Shown: positions 10,700 through 23,960, counted from the first letter of the stretch. The stretch is 64,000 bases of DNA from Rhyzopertha dominica (GCA_025024175.1 QCXZ01000138.1:2976002-3040001); one strand, 5' to 3'. A program made the numbers and translations. The notes: generated from the sequence alone by a model not told the origin.

Positions 10700-11060
10700 T
10701 TTAACGGTAAGTAAACATCTCTCGCGATCGGCGGGTATTTCCACCATTTTAAGAACGCGCTCGGCCCAAGTTTCACGTCAGATTATTTTCANCCGTCCGN
10801 CGTTACGACTAATGAGGTAACCCNCAACGAAACCGCGCAACCGGCAAAAAAGAAATCAACATCTCCGAGGCGTGAACACAAAACAATAACCGAGGAAACC
10901 ATTCAACGGGGCTAATTTAAAAGCTCCGTCCCAATCCATTGCAACCGAGCCGTTCACAAGCTGCGTACTGAGCTCTGAAGGATCTAATGGAGGTTCAAGT
11001 TTCACAAAAATCGACGGTGGAGCAAAAGGAACAAGGCCGATGGAGAGATTGAGCGAATAA
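10700..11060. other. GC-richer island (candidate conserved noncoding DNA)
   Basis: CpG-containing, higher-GC sequence without a usable open frame. Ambiguous bases occur near 10790-10823. Regulatory role is inferred only from composition. Confidence 0.3.
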
Positions 11061-11693
11061 TGATAGTAATAGCGTGTCTTTCGTTTATGCTGCTCATCCG
11101 TACATGCAACTACTACAATAATGGGATATCAAAAAGTGTATTGTGTGATAATGCTACATAAGCGTATTCCTAACTAGATGAACGTGAACGTGAAAGAAAG
11201 GTGAAATAACTGAATTTTAATTGTTGGAGAAAAACAAGGACACGGCGTTAGACACACTTAGTACGTATCATCGATCATACATGATACGTATTGATCAAGC
11301 AGTCTTAAAAATTGCAAAAGCTGATTAATAAATTTTAAAGCTTGATAAATAAAAAAAAATCTTAAACATTGCGATGTTGTGCTTCGGAACCACACACATT
11401 TGCTGTCCATGAGCAGCGTGATCATTTACAATGGGGTTGTAGCCCTCGATCACAAATCGTTATTGCAACACATTTGTAGGTTTTCCTAGACCCAATGAAG
11501 TGAGATACTAGCAACAAAAAAATATTTCTAATGTTATATTGTCTTATTTTCGCCTTCTAAAGTTTTCCGCCAAATTCAAATATTGCTAGCAACGTCAGTT
11601 GACCCGGTTAGAGTGGGGAGTGTGGTGGGATGGCATTTCGCCACGGTACACCTACCGTGATTTCGCGTTTGACTCATAGAAGAGACATCTGTT
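11061..11693. other. Intronic stretch with one perfect hairpin
   Basis: Contains a hairpin with perfect 10-bp arms, TACGTATCAT at 11262-11271 and ATGATACGTA at 11281-11290. No gene was recognised. Confidence 0.45.
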
Positions 11694-12233
11694 CAGTGTT
11701 GCCAACTTAGCGGATAAAGTTCTCGCCCAACCGAAAAATATAAGTTTTAGCGGTTAGCAGATATTTTAACGGAAGAAAGTTTTTAATTAATATTGTTTCA
11801 CTTTGGCGTATAAATATGGGAAACTTAGATATGAAGTATCTACAATCGATTTATTTATGCTAGGTGACTCGATGATTACTGTATCCCTTGCCTGGGAAAC
11901 ATTATATTTCCTGCTTTTTTTACCTAACAATCCAAAATTTTACTAACATCTCAATAGTGCTTGTGTGTTTCACGTTGCAGCTCAGACTGTCAGATGAGGC
12001 AGATATTATTATCTTAAACCAAGTAAAAAGCAAAGAAACATATTTCTGGAAGGAACACGAGCTCGACAACGATATTTTTAACGTTATAGCATAATTGTAG
12101 GAAACTAATAATTATTTATGTAAAATAAATAATAAATCCCCTTGTATATCAACAGATTACCCTGTCTTAAAAATTTTAGCGGATTCGATGCGGCAATCTA
12201 GCGGAATTTCTATCAGCCCCAGTGGCAACACTG
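11694..12233. repeat. Stretch bounded by CAGTGTTGCCA inverted ends
   Basis: CAGTGTTGCCA at 11694-11704 is exactly inverted at 12223-12233. TAGCGG motifs recur near both ends. The 540-bp stretch could be a non-autonomous DNA transposon, since CAGTG is a common hAT-type end. However, the flanking 8-mers do not match and homology beyond 11 bp is weak. The internal 68-codon frame at 11888-12094 is not recognised. Confidence 0.35.
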
Positions 12234-12259
12234 TACAGATACACAGATGATTTGTTTAC

Positions 12260-12431
12260 ATTTGCTTTTGGCTTGATTTTGCGAGCGACTTGCTGTTAGT
12301 GCTGCATCTACTGAATAGCACCACAATTTTCGTCTCAATTTTTCTTCGGGTACAATTAAAAATTTCTTCTCTAGACCAACAATACTACTATTAGCGCATG
12401 TTGGCACAAAACATTTCTTTTCAGCAGCCAT
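12260..12431 (-). CDS. THAP-type zinc finger, candidate first coding exon
   Basis: From ATG at 12431 the minus strand reads MAAEKKCFVPTCANSS, then KKFLIVP..EKLRRKLW, then 20 more residues ending QAKSK. This is the N-terminal two-thirds of a THAP domain: the CxxxxC pair (C7, C12), the KFLIVP block (the usual FxxFP region) and the invariant Trp. The second metal pair, C-x2-H, is absent before the in-frame stop at 12213, but a GTAAAC donor at 12259-12254 would end the exon just before it. THAP proteins are sequence-specific DNA binders, and P-element transposases carry the same domain. No second exon was found, so this may be a nested host gene, a domesticated transposase or a relic. Confidence 0.6.
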
Positions 12432-12650
12432 TTCGTCCGCGTTTTGAACGATATAATCGTGATCGATAAACAAAAGCAAAAAAAAAACACACGAGGGTTA
12501 CTGTTACTGAGAGGTTATGAATGACGCTCTTCGTCCGTTCGTCGGCAGTTGACAGCGAAAAACACGCATAGGCAACTGGAACGCTGAAAATTATTGTGCT
12601 CTGGCAACAACACACAGCTGCTGCCAATCACAAGCGGCAGGGTCAACCTA
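12432..12650 (-). promoter_or_regulatory. Possible promoter/leader of the THAP exon
   Basis: Higher-GC stretch just upstream of the THAP ATG on the minus strand. It contains GATTGG (an inverted CCAAT box) near 12625 and no TATA box. Open frames here overlap on the minus strand without similarity. Promoter function is inferred from position only. Confidence 0.25.
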
Positions 12651-14739
12651 CGTNACANATTCAAATATTTAAACTTTACCATTTTTTTGACGTTTATCTA
12701 AGCGATTTGGAAAAAAGATAAGTTAACAGGGGTCTATTATTTTTTATGTAGATTCATATTCTGCAATAAAAAAAATATGGTCTACAACCCCATTAAAATA
12801 ATACAGTTTGATAAACAGGTATTCTAGAGATATAACTTTTAAGTATTGTAAGCATCCAGCGTCTAAAGCCGTATGCGATACAGACGCATCTGCGCAAATT
12901 CCGTATATCTACATGCATTTTTACTATATTAAATAGGTAGTTTATTTGTTTTTTTTTTCATTACGACAACAGGCGGGTTGTTCGCAAATTACATATTGTT
13001 TAAATTAGGTCAATACACCATACAGTATGTAATACCGCAAATGGCACCACTTGGAGGTGGCAGTCAATCAGAATCCTTGAATACCAAATTTTGTTCAAAT
13101 ATTGCATTACTTCCGAAAATTATAAACAATACATAGAAAAGAAAATTTCAACTTTGACACCATATACAAACTTAAGTACTGAGTTAAGTCTAAAATTGAG
13201 ATACATTAATCTAAGAAACTATTAACGGAATCGAACTAAAAGCTCCAAATTCTGAGCAAATAAAGAGGAATGTAACATGATGGTGAAGTTAATACCTTCA
13301 AATTGTTACATCATGTATATTAAACAGGTTGTGATTAAAGCAGTTAAGCAGGGTTGGGATGATTAAAGAAAATTTCGTTTAAGATAGAGCGTTTTATGTT
13401 TCTGATTATAACGCCGCTTTGGACAAAAGCAAAAACATCTGTATTATCAGCGTTTCTCATATATTTCTTTTGTATTGATTGTCAATGCTCAACAATTATT
13501 ACTGTTAATAATGGCATTACCGCATAAGATCACCGGAAGCTTCTAACAAAAAATTAAAAAGATGCAAAACCAGACTTCCCTTGTAAGTAAGTGCCTTCCC
13601 TTGCAAAACTATGGAAACGAATTTATCTGAATGTTTAGTTCAATTACATTTGATATGTTAAAGCTTTTTATTAAAAAATAAACATTTGTTAACGCTTTCA
13701 TATTCGATGTAATCTCTAAGAAGGTTAGTACATTTCCTGGTCACAAAATAGATATGCAACTTTGAACCTGCAAAAAGTACTGAGAATAATAAGACCAAAG
13801 TGGGTTATACGATCAGTTTCCATTCAAATCAATCTTTATTGCTCGAAAAAGTAAGTTAGTACAGGCAGGCATTTCGGTAATTACAGATTTTAAGAATAAA
13901 CCTTTTGTTTCTAAATGCAAACTGAACGACGACCAATATTCAGAGGCTAGAAGGACAATATAATGTATACATCCGAAAAATTGATTTATAAATCAGTATT
14001 TTTTTCGCCGCTATAGAAAGAGATTCAGGTTTAGAAAAAAATCGGTATTATTCAATGTTATAAAACCCATTTTTAACTGATAACTAAACTAATAATATAA
14101 TGCTTCTAACACTCCAGCTTGAGTGCTTGAATTTCTCTGGGGCCACAACTAGGACGGTTAGCTATTAAAGTATTGAAGTTAATTTATTTCTAAATACCTA
14201 TATAGGAACAATCCGGTACTTTTTTAATTCTGAAACTTAAAAATTTTTAAGTGTAAGTACGAAAAGTATGTGTGATTAAAAAGATGTTTAAAAAACTTCA
14301 AACTATTTTAACTAATCTTTACAATTTTCGTTTGCCAAACCTGGTAGAAAGTAGGTACAAGGCATCTAGAACTAAGTGTGGACATCAAAACTAGTAAGTT
14401 TGAACGGCCGGTCAGATTAAGTTTTTTAACTCTTGAACCACAGCCTATTAGCCCGGAAATTGTTTTACAAAATAATTGTGTACATGTTATTTGTAGTACT
14501 TCTGACAAGTCATTCAAATGAAAACTTTTATTGCAGCAAAACTCGTCAACTAAGATTTGTGAGATACTTAGAAGCCTCATGTTGGAACAGCTTTATATCA
14601 GAGATCAATTATTTGTCAATCCATTAAAATACCAGTATGTAGTGAAATGGTTTATTGGTTTTGTAGTATCTAACTGGAATTCTTAAAATTATTACTCCAG
14701 TAAACACAAAACAGTGCCTATAATACTTTAAATACGGCG
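12651..14739. other. AT-rich intron, one possible hAT end
   Basis: No genes recognised. A CAGGGTTGG motif at about 13346 resembles the one at 26760 and could be a hAT-type terminus. An imperfect inverted pair around TGTAACATGATG lies at 13270-13315. Confidence 0.4.
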
Positions 14740-15070
14740 CACAAAAGCTTTCGCTATCGCGTCTAAACTGAAAACAGCGATTGTGCTTTGTTTCAACTTT
14801 TGAAACACGTCAGACCCGGAGTGCCCACGCAGTAGCTACTTAATTGTCAAGCGAACGTTCTTTCTTCAGTTTGAATTATCGAGCACCCGATTTCGCCGAA
14901 AGTGAATTACCGAATAACGGGTTTCTCTTTCCATTTCAAGGCTCTGCGAATTTAATTCTATGGGGAATATTGCTTGGGACTCGAGATGAATGCGATATGT
15001 TTTCGTAACTTACCGCATTTGGAACGCCAACTTCTACAATAAATTTAAGGTTGGCTGCCAATGAAGCCAG
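14740..15070. other. GC-richer island (candidate conserved noncoding DNA)
   Basis: Higher GC than the flanks. On the minus strand it holds an AG acceptor and a GTAAGT donor enclosing only 20 nt (15033-15014), listed separately among the findings. No protein similarity was recognised. Confidence 0.3.
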
Positions 15071-18000
15071 TTAATTAAATATGCATCTCGAGGTGTTTTG
15101 TTTTATATCTCTACAAACGCGTAGAACCACAATAGTTAGATAAAATAACATATATTTATCCTGCCAGTTCCATATGTAGCAGTTATTGAATATAAGAATG
15201 TTAGAAAAAGTATGAGTAAATTGGACAGAAAACAATAACATCAGCTCATTACGAACCTTAAAGTATCGACGATAACTTTCACGGTTATATAGAAAATTTA
15301 AGCTTTGTTTTATCCGANAGTTCTTTATAAATAAGTTCTTCATTTGCGAAAAATCTTTTGTTTCATACTTTTTAAACTAATTCGCTATAAGCGAAAGATG
15401 ACAGAAAACGAGTTCGCTATAAACACACTGCTGCATAGTACTTGTAATTTGGTCACCCTAAACGTTTCAGTAATTACCTTTCTCTTTTGTGCCTATGAAT
15501 TGTTATGTACTAGTGACTAATACAATAGTGAAACACACAGACAGAAGAAACACTTGTTTGGTTTTTAGAAGAAGGGAAAATTATGCTTTGTTATTTTATT
15601 TTGACAATCTTTTATACTTTCTTACAATTGTTGCTAACTGCACTATTACGAAATAGCTTATCAAATTAACTTACCACGTTATGTGTACGAAACACGAACA
15701 CTTGCACACGTTCTAATGGCCTAGTTAGTAGTATATTATATTGTGTCACTTAATAAATTCGGGATGCGTGACATACAGCTTTTCTCATCCTAATTGTGAC
15801 TGTTCTTAATCTGCCCACTTGTTAAACACTGATGTGGATATAAAAGATACATTTATCAAAGCAGCTGCAAGAAAAGAAATATTTTCGTAGGCTCGAGGAA
15901 AAGTTCAAACAACGTGCTTTGGTACCACCCACGCCTTCTGCTGCAACATCCTATAGTATGCTATGGCGTCAAACTTATCACATTTTGGTTTCATACCCCT
16001 GTTAGTCAGATTGTGCCTACAGAAACGGCATTTACCCTGACCCAATTAGCAATTCAAGGGTTCAATTGTAAGCGGCCACCCTGATTCTAAAATATACTTT
16101 TAAATCTTCATATACAGCTGGATTGACTAGTAGCATTTCCGAGTTCGAATGGCATATTTCTAAACCGAAATAAACCAAATGCAGTTTTGAACTGTCGAAT
16201 GATAACGAAATGTCCTAAATAGGTTGATTGTAGAATTTGTTACAAATTTGCGACACAGCGTTTGAACAGCAATACAAAATTTAACACGTTAGAAAAAAAA
16301 CCTATAATTAAAAAGAGATAAATAAATTCTTGTCTGAACAATCTATGAAATATTACTGAATCACACAGACCTGCTTGAGTTAGTTTACGTTTACTTTTAC
16401 GGTGCTTTCGACCAACCTCATCAACTGGCATTATACTGCTGCTGGGAATAAAATACCAAATGGAATAGTGCAACTTCGACAGCTTTTGCTAACAAAAACC
16501 GATAAGACAATTCTTGACTGTATAGAGGTGAAGCGAGAAAGCCATGTCAAGAATTTGATTGTTTTATGGCTTCTTATAAACGGAAGCCCCTTACAATGGC
16601 GAGAAGTAATGACACTCCCGACTATTCGGAAGGCAAGAATACGTTCTCATCACTTCAAAAATCGAGCAATTAAATTGTCACAATGGCCCCGAATCGGAGA
16701 AACAATGGAAAACGATAAATTCGTTTCCTCTCGCCGTATACAAAAGCAGTGCAATTTAACGAATGAAACGAAATATATTTTTATTGCACGGAAATGTTAT
16801 TTTTTAAGGCCTGCTGGTTGACGACGGGGCGAAATAAATGAAATAAAAAAACTTCAAAGACGGGATGAGCGCGAAGAAATGTGATTTACAGAAATGGTAC
16901 TTCACAGTAAGAAAAGGCCTTTCCAAATTGAATGAGATTTTACTAATAGAATCGCTCCGAGACCGGATTCTCTTCACCCACTTAGCTAATGTCCCACATA
17001 ACTTACCGGGAGAGGGCTTACACAGCCGGAGCCTACAGAATTTGCTTAAGTATTCACACCGTGAGATAAATTGCTTTAAGTATATGCCGGATAGAAATAA
17101 TCACGATATTAAAAACCACATCTCTATGAAAGTTTGTAAAAAAAGAACTAGTTCAGACTGATTGATGATCCTATATAGTTGTAAACGTTTAAAGACAAGA
17201 AACAAGTGGTAGGTTTAAGTTTTCAGCTTTTTAATCAAGCTAGTAGGTAGAACTTCCACTCTTGTGTGCCTCATTCCAATCAAATATATTTATATAAATT
17301 ACTAAACAAAATCAGTAAAAATTTCAGAGTCGAAAGTAAAAAATGATGAAACTATTCTCCTTTTCTGAAAATATTGCCAGCTTTAACTCTAGAATTTGGC
17401 TTAACGAGCTAATTTTATTTTATTATGACAAGAATTATTAAGGATTACGAAGAAATTCCCTAGCTCTGAGTATTTTCACTTGCTAGCTGACGAAGCTTAG
17501 ACAATAAACAGCTCTTAAGCAGGAGAAGGCATTAGCATTACTGTTGTTTCTGCTGCTGTTGTATTCAGACATCGTAAATATCTGGAATTGCTGTTGTTGA
17601 ACTTCTTGGGTGATTCAAAGATATAATCGTGAATATTATGAACAGACAGTATTGACTGTTTGAAAGAAACTTTAAAGATTTTCATAGTAACGCTTATTTC
17701 TCTTGGAGTACGAAATTTCTCGTTTTCTTTACTTTCTTCAGAAGCTGATCAAGTAAAGCATAATTTACTGTAGCATTCTGGATTAATCGGTAGAAAAAAC
17801 ATCTTGAGGGAATCGCATGTGGAATAATATGACTTCAAGTTCTTATTAGTAGCTTTGTAGCTCGTTGGATACCACATAATCGAAAAAAACTGGCTGCACC
17901 TTGAGCTAGGTGATATGAAAGATTAATAATTTCGAATACATCGTACTAAAAACATAAAAAAATTGCCGGATATCACGGTATTCCCATGCTCTTTCAAGTA

Positions 18001-19299
18001 GGCGGCTGCAATTAGGACACCAACCACACAGACAAAACAGAAAGAAACTCTCTAAGTACCTAAGTATAAATAACTAAAACAAAAGGCCCCATTTTGGAGT
18101 CCAAATGGCATTCTTGTAAATTCAAGCAGTCGCAAGGCCGTTCTGAAACTGACATCATTCTGATGAAATATCCCAATCAGATTGATCGTGGAGGAAATTT
18201 TACTAGCTGTGCATATTGTATCCTTTCCAATAAATTTCTGAGTCAAGATATTTAAATAGCCTGAAAAGTCGCTATTTGTATGTTAGTATCATTTACCTTT
18301 TGTACGCGCTCACGTACGTTCACGTATGCACCCTAGTGTTTTTCTCCTGGCTTTTGTATTTTGCCTATTTAGGGTGCCAGACAAAATACAAAATAACTGG
18401 GTAAATATATTGAACACCCATTGCTTGAGTGTCAAGAAATAATGTGCTTCGTATAAAATTTAAAGTAAATTGAATACTGCTTGGATTGCTGAACGACACG
18501 TGTAAATTGCATAAATATATGAAGAACGTAAAATTTGATAGATAGTAAAATTGAAGCTGTAACACTACGTAATCAGCAGATTTAATTCGCGCAACTTCAT
18601 CCGATATCATATCGCCCTTTACACTGCTTTTGCTAATTAAAAATGCGAACAATGAATCTAAAGAAAGCAGGCTGCAGCGGCTCAGCGTGATTGCGTCCGC
18701 TTAAGAAGGGGCTTTACATGTTAACACAAAACGTATATATTGACTTTTAACACAAAGGTAAACAAAATGTTAATCAGTTAGAGGTTTCGTTGGCGAACGT
18801 TGCAAGATTGATGCCTGTTCAAATATTTATCGTTGCATGATGTCGAGGGGGCACGACTTCATTTAATGTAGGCGATATTTAAAATTGATGCAAAGAAATG
18901 CAACTGGAAAAATGTAGAGGTACAAGTAAGACATTCGTTTAAAAAGGAGAAGGTGTTTAATGAGGAGTGTCATACTGCTAAAGATAATGTTCTAGCTCAA
19001 TATTAGGTCAACCAATTAAGGGTGTTTTCATTGGGACATTTTTATTCATCCACCTTATATTCCAAATTTATCATTGTGTGAATTTCAACTTTATTAACTG
19101 CTAAAGAAAGAATTGCGTTGTCAAAGGTGCACGCATAGATTTTTAGGAGAATAGCTGGAGAAATAATGTAAAAATCATGTACTTATTGGAATTAGCTAAA
19201 GTTTACATTTGGATCATCTAAGTATCAGAAACTTTTACGCGAAATAAGGTAGTTAAAACTGTACCAGTGATATTACTCATTCCCATAAGTATCAACGCG
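15071..19299. other. Long AT-rich intronic stretch
   Basis: Nothing is recognised. Two adjacent plus-strand open frames at 16402-16821 (139 codons) and 16865-17161 (98 codons) are long for this base composition, but neither shows a domain, signal peptide or known motif. Confidence 0.4.
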
Positions 19300-19830
19300 C
19301 ATATGGTGCGTTTGAGGGAACGAACAGAGAATAATACAGGCGTCCTCCACGGTCCTTAATAATTCCGCGTAGGAAACAAGTTGTGTCGGGCGTGCAGGAT
19401 TCCCATTTATCAAGAGGTGTGTGTCGGTGTTTTCTCCGCGTCAGTATATAAACTTATTAATTAATTTTAAACAAATTGCTGTTTTGGCACGAGCAGCCTC
19501 CAGGTTTTCAAGTACAAAGTGTTTAATTTATGAGTTTCGAGCGTTTAGAGGAATGAATGGATCATGCCAGGCGATCAAATTGCGAGGGTTCGCCGTTCCC
19601 CCAGGTCCTTTGTAAAAAAAGCTGCGTAACTGGCCAGAACGGGTTTACTCCACGTTGTCCATTCGCGCTTAAGAATGCGATATCGATCGCTTATTTGGGG
19701 TTATTCGCGTGTTCCGCTTTGAATAACGTTGACACATTGCGTCTTAGCTCCACTTGAGCCACTGGAGCCAGAAAAATAATTCTTGCAAGGAATGATCAGG
19801 GGTTGAGGTTGCCTAGAGCCACGTGGATAC
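19300..19830. other. GC-richer island (candidate conserved noncoding DNA)
   Basis: CpG-bearing single-copy sequence between AT-rich flanks. Small overlapping plus-strand frames at 19421-19757 are not recognised. Regulatory function is inference. Confidence 0.3.
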
Positions 19831-20087
19831 AATTTAGAAACGCTAAAGGTTGGTCGCTACTATTTCTCTTATTGACCAATACTTGACAGGAAGTAGGCTT
19901 TAAGTGTTTCCTATCATATAATACGAGTACATATTTAAATTGTACATTCAAGATAAATAATTATGGGCTATACGCTGCAGGGCAATACGTCACAATTGAA
20001 GCTTAGAAAATGAGTATGACGTTATTACAATCAGAAAAAGGAATAATTTGGTATAATTTGTGGAACTCTTCTGTAATCTGCTAGGGC

Positions 20088-20327
20088 TTTTTATTTTTAT
20101 TGGTACTGGTTCCGGAATTAATTAATTAATGAAAATACTTATTTTGAATCGTTTGGACTTCTTTTTCGGTCTTTTTCAATCTTTATTATAAATTGACAAA
20201 TAAATAATGATAATAAATAATATATATTATAATAAAGATTGAAAAAGACCGAAAGAGAGATAAAACATTTCGAAATAAGTAGTTTCATTACCAATGAATC
20301 CAGGAACCAGTACCAACAAAAATAAAA
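20088..20327. repeat. Long fold-back repeat (about 100-bp arms)
   Basis: Arms 20088-20190 and 20228-20327 are inverted copies, roughly 80% matching, with a 37-nt AT-only loop. The innermost 30 bp (CGGTCTTTTTCAATCTTTAT and its complement) and an outer TTGGTACTGGTTCC block are perfect. This suits a miniature fold-back transposon. A hairpin transcript is also possible if the intron is transcribed. No clear target duplication. Confidence 0.75.
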
Positions 20328-21389
20328 TGGAAAGAAATCTGGGTTTTGTGCAAAAAGAGGTACTTGTTATGAAGATTGTGCAAATTCGTGGAAAGGATGT
20401 TCCGAAAGTAAGGTAACATAAACGTCGTTCCTGTGTATCTTAGAGCGCTTTCTTACAAAGTTTTTAACTACAAAATCTAAATGAAAAACATCACCCGCAT
20501 ACTCCATACAGACAAAAGGTTGCAATTGTTTCTTTTATTTGAAATTCGACTAATATAATATTTACTCGAAAATAAAAATATGGCAGTATAACTTTTACAT
20601 AAATATTAAAAGTTTACTTACTTTTAGATCCTGACAACATGTTATTGTTATCTGATGTTTCATCTTCGATAGAATATAATTCGAACAACTGTTGTAATCC
20701 TGATTCGTTTGGTTCAGATGTACTATATGACAGAACGTCGAGCATTGCTAAATTTAGGAACTCCTTTTGCCAAGTGAAGTCAGACGGGTGTTTTAAAATT
20801 TCAATATAGTCAAGTCCANAGATAAGCANCTTAAAATTTCTCTACGATGAGATTAGCAACTGCAGTGACAAGCAGATAACCCATTGGTACAAAAATTTGC
20901 TCAAAATCGGACTGTCGTATACGAAATATATAGTGTGAAACTTGGCAGGTATATAGTTATCGCCAGCAACCAAATAAGTTAATTTTACAACAAAATTAAA
21001 AAACTCTTAACAAAATAGCCCGCTATACCGGTGGACTCTCCTAGGCATCTACATGATTCAATATAGTTTAGCATTCTGTATAAGAAAGAAATATTTTTTC
21101 CGTTCACAATGTTGTCTTTCCCTCCTCAATTCCAGGTGGCATAATTTACACTCTTAGTTCACCACTAACGCAGGAAGAAAGGAATGACAAAAACATCTTA
21201 AAATAGAAAAACGTGGGTCTGCACTGCAATGAAAGAATTTTATTTCAAATGCAACATAAAAAATAGAGGCAGTTACACAAAAGACAACTGTTTTTGGCGC
21301 ATCGCAAGATATCAAAAACTTCTTAATCCCAGTTGAGAATTTTGATCTCATGGGGCGCTAACACGACATAACCATTATTTTCCCGAACT
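20328..21389. other. Intronic stretch, nothing recognised
   Basis: AT-rich. Two ambiguous bases lie at about 20819 and 20828. No feature could be supported. Confidence 0.45.
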
Positions 21390-21850
21390 TGACGAAACAG
21401 CCCGAAAATATGTCAATGATTAAGAGGGTATTTCCCGTCGTTTCCACCCGCTGCGGGGGCGAAAGTTTAGCGGGTGCGCAATTACTGCAGCTGATTTTCT
21501 TGCCAACATACACGTCGTTTGTTAAAATCATTTCCAGGGCGTGAGCCGGCGGGAGTTTATTGAGATTGTTGTACGAAGTTGGAGAACAGTTGAAAATAAA
21601 CAGTTCGTTTTCCTTAGCGCCCCATGTTTTTCGTGGCCCCATTGTTCCGTCGCCGTCATATAATGCCTCTTGTTTTGTTTGCACACCCACTGCGGTATGG
21701 TACAGCTCATTAGGGCGTTCATGTTCCTAGCACACTTTTCAAAATGGCGATTTGTAAGTGTCAGAAACTTGAGTGCTAAGGTCGCCATCGCCGACTCGGA
21801 TCGTTATTAGCCAGCTTGCTCTTGTCATAAATCCTAAAGCTGTGGTCTGT
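21390..21850. other. GC-richer island (candidate conserved noncoding DNA)
   Basis: Higher-GC sequence with overlapping minus-strand frames (21788-21358) that lack similarity to known proteins. Candidate regulatory DNA by composition. Confidence 0.3.
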
Positions 21851-23289
21851 TCTTTTTAAACGACGGGCGGTAACTGGAAGTATGGTGTTTCTTACAGAGT
21901 TTCTTTGAAAGGCGGATCCTTAGACCAGCATTGCTCATTCGCGAATTTACTGCTTTGAAGAAGAGTTGACACGGCAATGGTTATGCCCATGTGCACTCTC
22001 TTATTCGGTGCTCTTCTCATTTAACCGTAACTTTACAATCAGGAACGTTCCCGGCCCTATGTATAACTTGTACAATAACACAAAATCATTCTAACTTACC
22101 GCGGTTACAAAGGAATACAATGACATGTTGGTGAAGAGAAAGAATTAAGGCGTCGTCATTGCAGAAAGCGTTGTTCAAGAAGACGTAGTCTGAAAGTAAT
22201 GTGGCTACAATGGTTAGCCTTTTTAATTTCCAATAATATTTTATGAAACATGGTTCCTTTGAAAGTCCACGATGGTTGCTACATCTGGATTGCGTGTTAA
22301 GAAGAATGTTTTTGAGAACAAAAGTTTTTTCACGAGAACTGCTAAGAGAAGAGTAACTAAACAGTACATTTGATAAGAAAGGAAACAACAATAAAACTTA
22401 CTAGTCATGGAGGTAATTATTTACATAATGACACTGCACCACTATTAATTTTCAACCATAGCGATGACGTCAATTTGGAGATTGGAAAATGCAGGCAGGT
22501 TTGTGTTTCATGAGACGCAGAATAACTGGTGAGGAGGCTTCAAATGTAGTGAAGCAATGTATCACTAAAACATTTAGCATTACTTTTAAAGAAATTGTCC
22601 CTGTGCCAAGTTGTAACCAAACCATGTTAGTTGTAGTTTATGTTATGTTCCGTTTACTGAATTTTAAAAAATTGTGCTGATGCTATATCATCGCTTTAAA
22701 TATCATTTTATCGAATACCACAACAATAACGAATAATTATGAATTCATATGGTAAAGACGTCAGTTGGAGTTAGAAAAGTCTACAGACTGCATCATATGG
22801 TGGGTCAAAGTCCATCAAAAACGTTTAGTCTTAAAAATAATGCAAAAATATCTCTGAATCTATATTTTCTAAAAAATTACAGTATCTTGGCGTATTTATT
22901 ATCCAAGTTATATTAAAACGATAGGTATAACCTTCGGAAGCTTATTTGTATTTCTCCTTTGATATATATTAAAGAACTTTTTTTGCAAGAAAAAATTGTA
23001 ATAATCTACAGTATTCCGGTCTAACCAAGCTAACCAAGCGTTACCGTCGATCGACATACTGTGTATACATACTGTATAAGCCATGTCTGGTAAAGAAGAT
23101 TTTCATTGGGGTATACGGTTAGGAAATACCAATATCATTTTAAAGAAAGAGAAGATAAGAGACTAAAAGGTTATTTTAGTATTCCTATGTAAGTAAGTAT
23201 GTTTACCTTTTTTACTCTTTATGAAAACTGACAGCATTTTGGTTCTGCAGGAACTGATTAATTTTTATACGAGGACAATCCAGTTGACA
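21851..23289. other. Intronic stretch, nothing firmly recognised
   Basis: AT-rich. Loosely similar GACGTCA-containing segments at about 22465 and 22760 could be a weak direct repeat. Its right end may include lost 5' sequence of the adjacent Penelope-like relic. Confidence 0.4.
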
Positions 23290-23960
23290 GTAANTTNGTC
23301 CTATTTCAAATAAAGGGATACATATTACCAGCATATTCAAGAATGAGCTAGGAGATCTCCAATTTCAAGAAGCATTGCACAGTTGGATCTGAAAGATTTA
23401 GAAAAATCTGCAATTGATAGCGCCCCATTCAGTATTCTGCTTTTTCTGGAGATATCTTGATTGTTTGGTTATCGTTCCACGTGAGAAATATAACAAAGTG
23501 TTAAAGTTATTACGTGGTTATCATCCAAAACTCCAGTTCACTATTGAGTGCGCAAAGAACAATATGATAAGTTTCCTCGACATGACACAATCATTCGCGT
23601 AAATAATCCTGAAAGTGCTATTATTAAAATCAAATGGTTTACTAAATCTACTTGGAATGGCAGATATATTTCCTTCAATTCCAAACAACCATTGACAGAA
23701 AAAAATTTAATAATAGGCTTAATGGACCGTGCTATTTAATTGATCAATATCGAAAAGAATCTATAAAAAGCAAAAACTTGCATGACACAGAACGGTTATC
23801 TTCCTCATCTGACAGAAGAAACTCATAAACATATTTTGCCTGCGAATATCACGATATACGATGCAACATATCCAGTTCTCTAAAAACTCTGTCTGCCTTA
23901 TAACAAGCTTCTGGTTTAGTTGTTCGTTGCATAAAATTATTGCCTTGATACTTGTTACCC
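23290..23960 (+). pseudogene. Penelope-like reverse transcriptase relic (copy 1)
   Basis: Pieces in three frames match the Penelope-type reverse transcriptase in the correct order: LKDLEKSAID near 23390, FFWRYLDCLVIVPREK near 23445 (where RYVDD and the catalytic Asp pair should be, here RYLDC), YHPKLQFTIE...MISFLD near 23518-23585, WFTKSTWNGRYISFNS near 23636-23690, and LMDRAI near 23720. A possible PY motif follows near 23890. Frameshifts and the altered active site show it is dead. Confidence 0.75.

Noticed and set aside
16402..17161. Two consecutive plus-strand open frames (139 and 98 codons)
   Set aside because: No domain, motif, splice context or codon bias supports them. They are long for the composition but remain plausible by chance.
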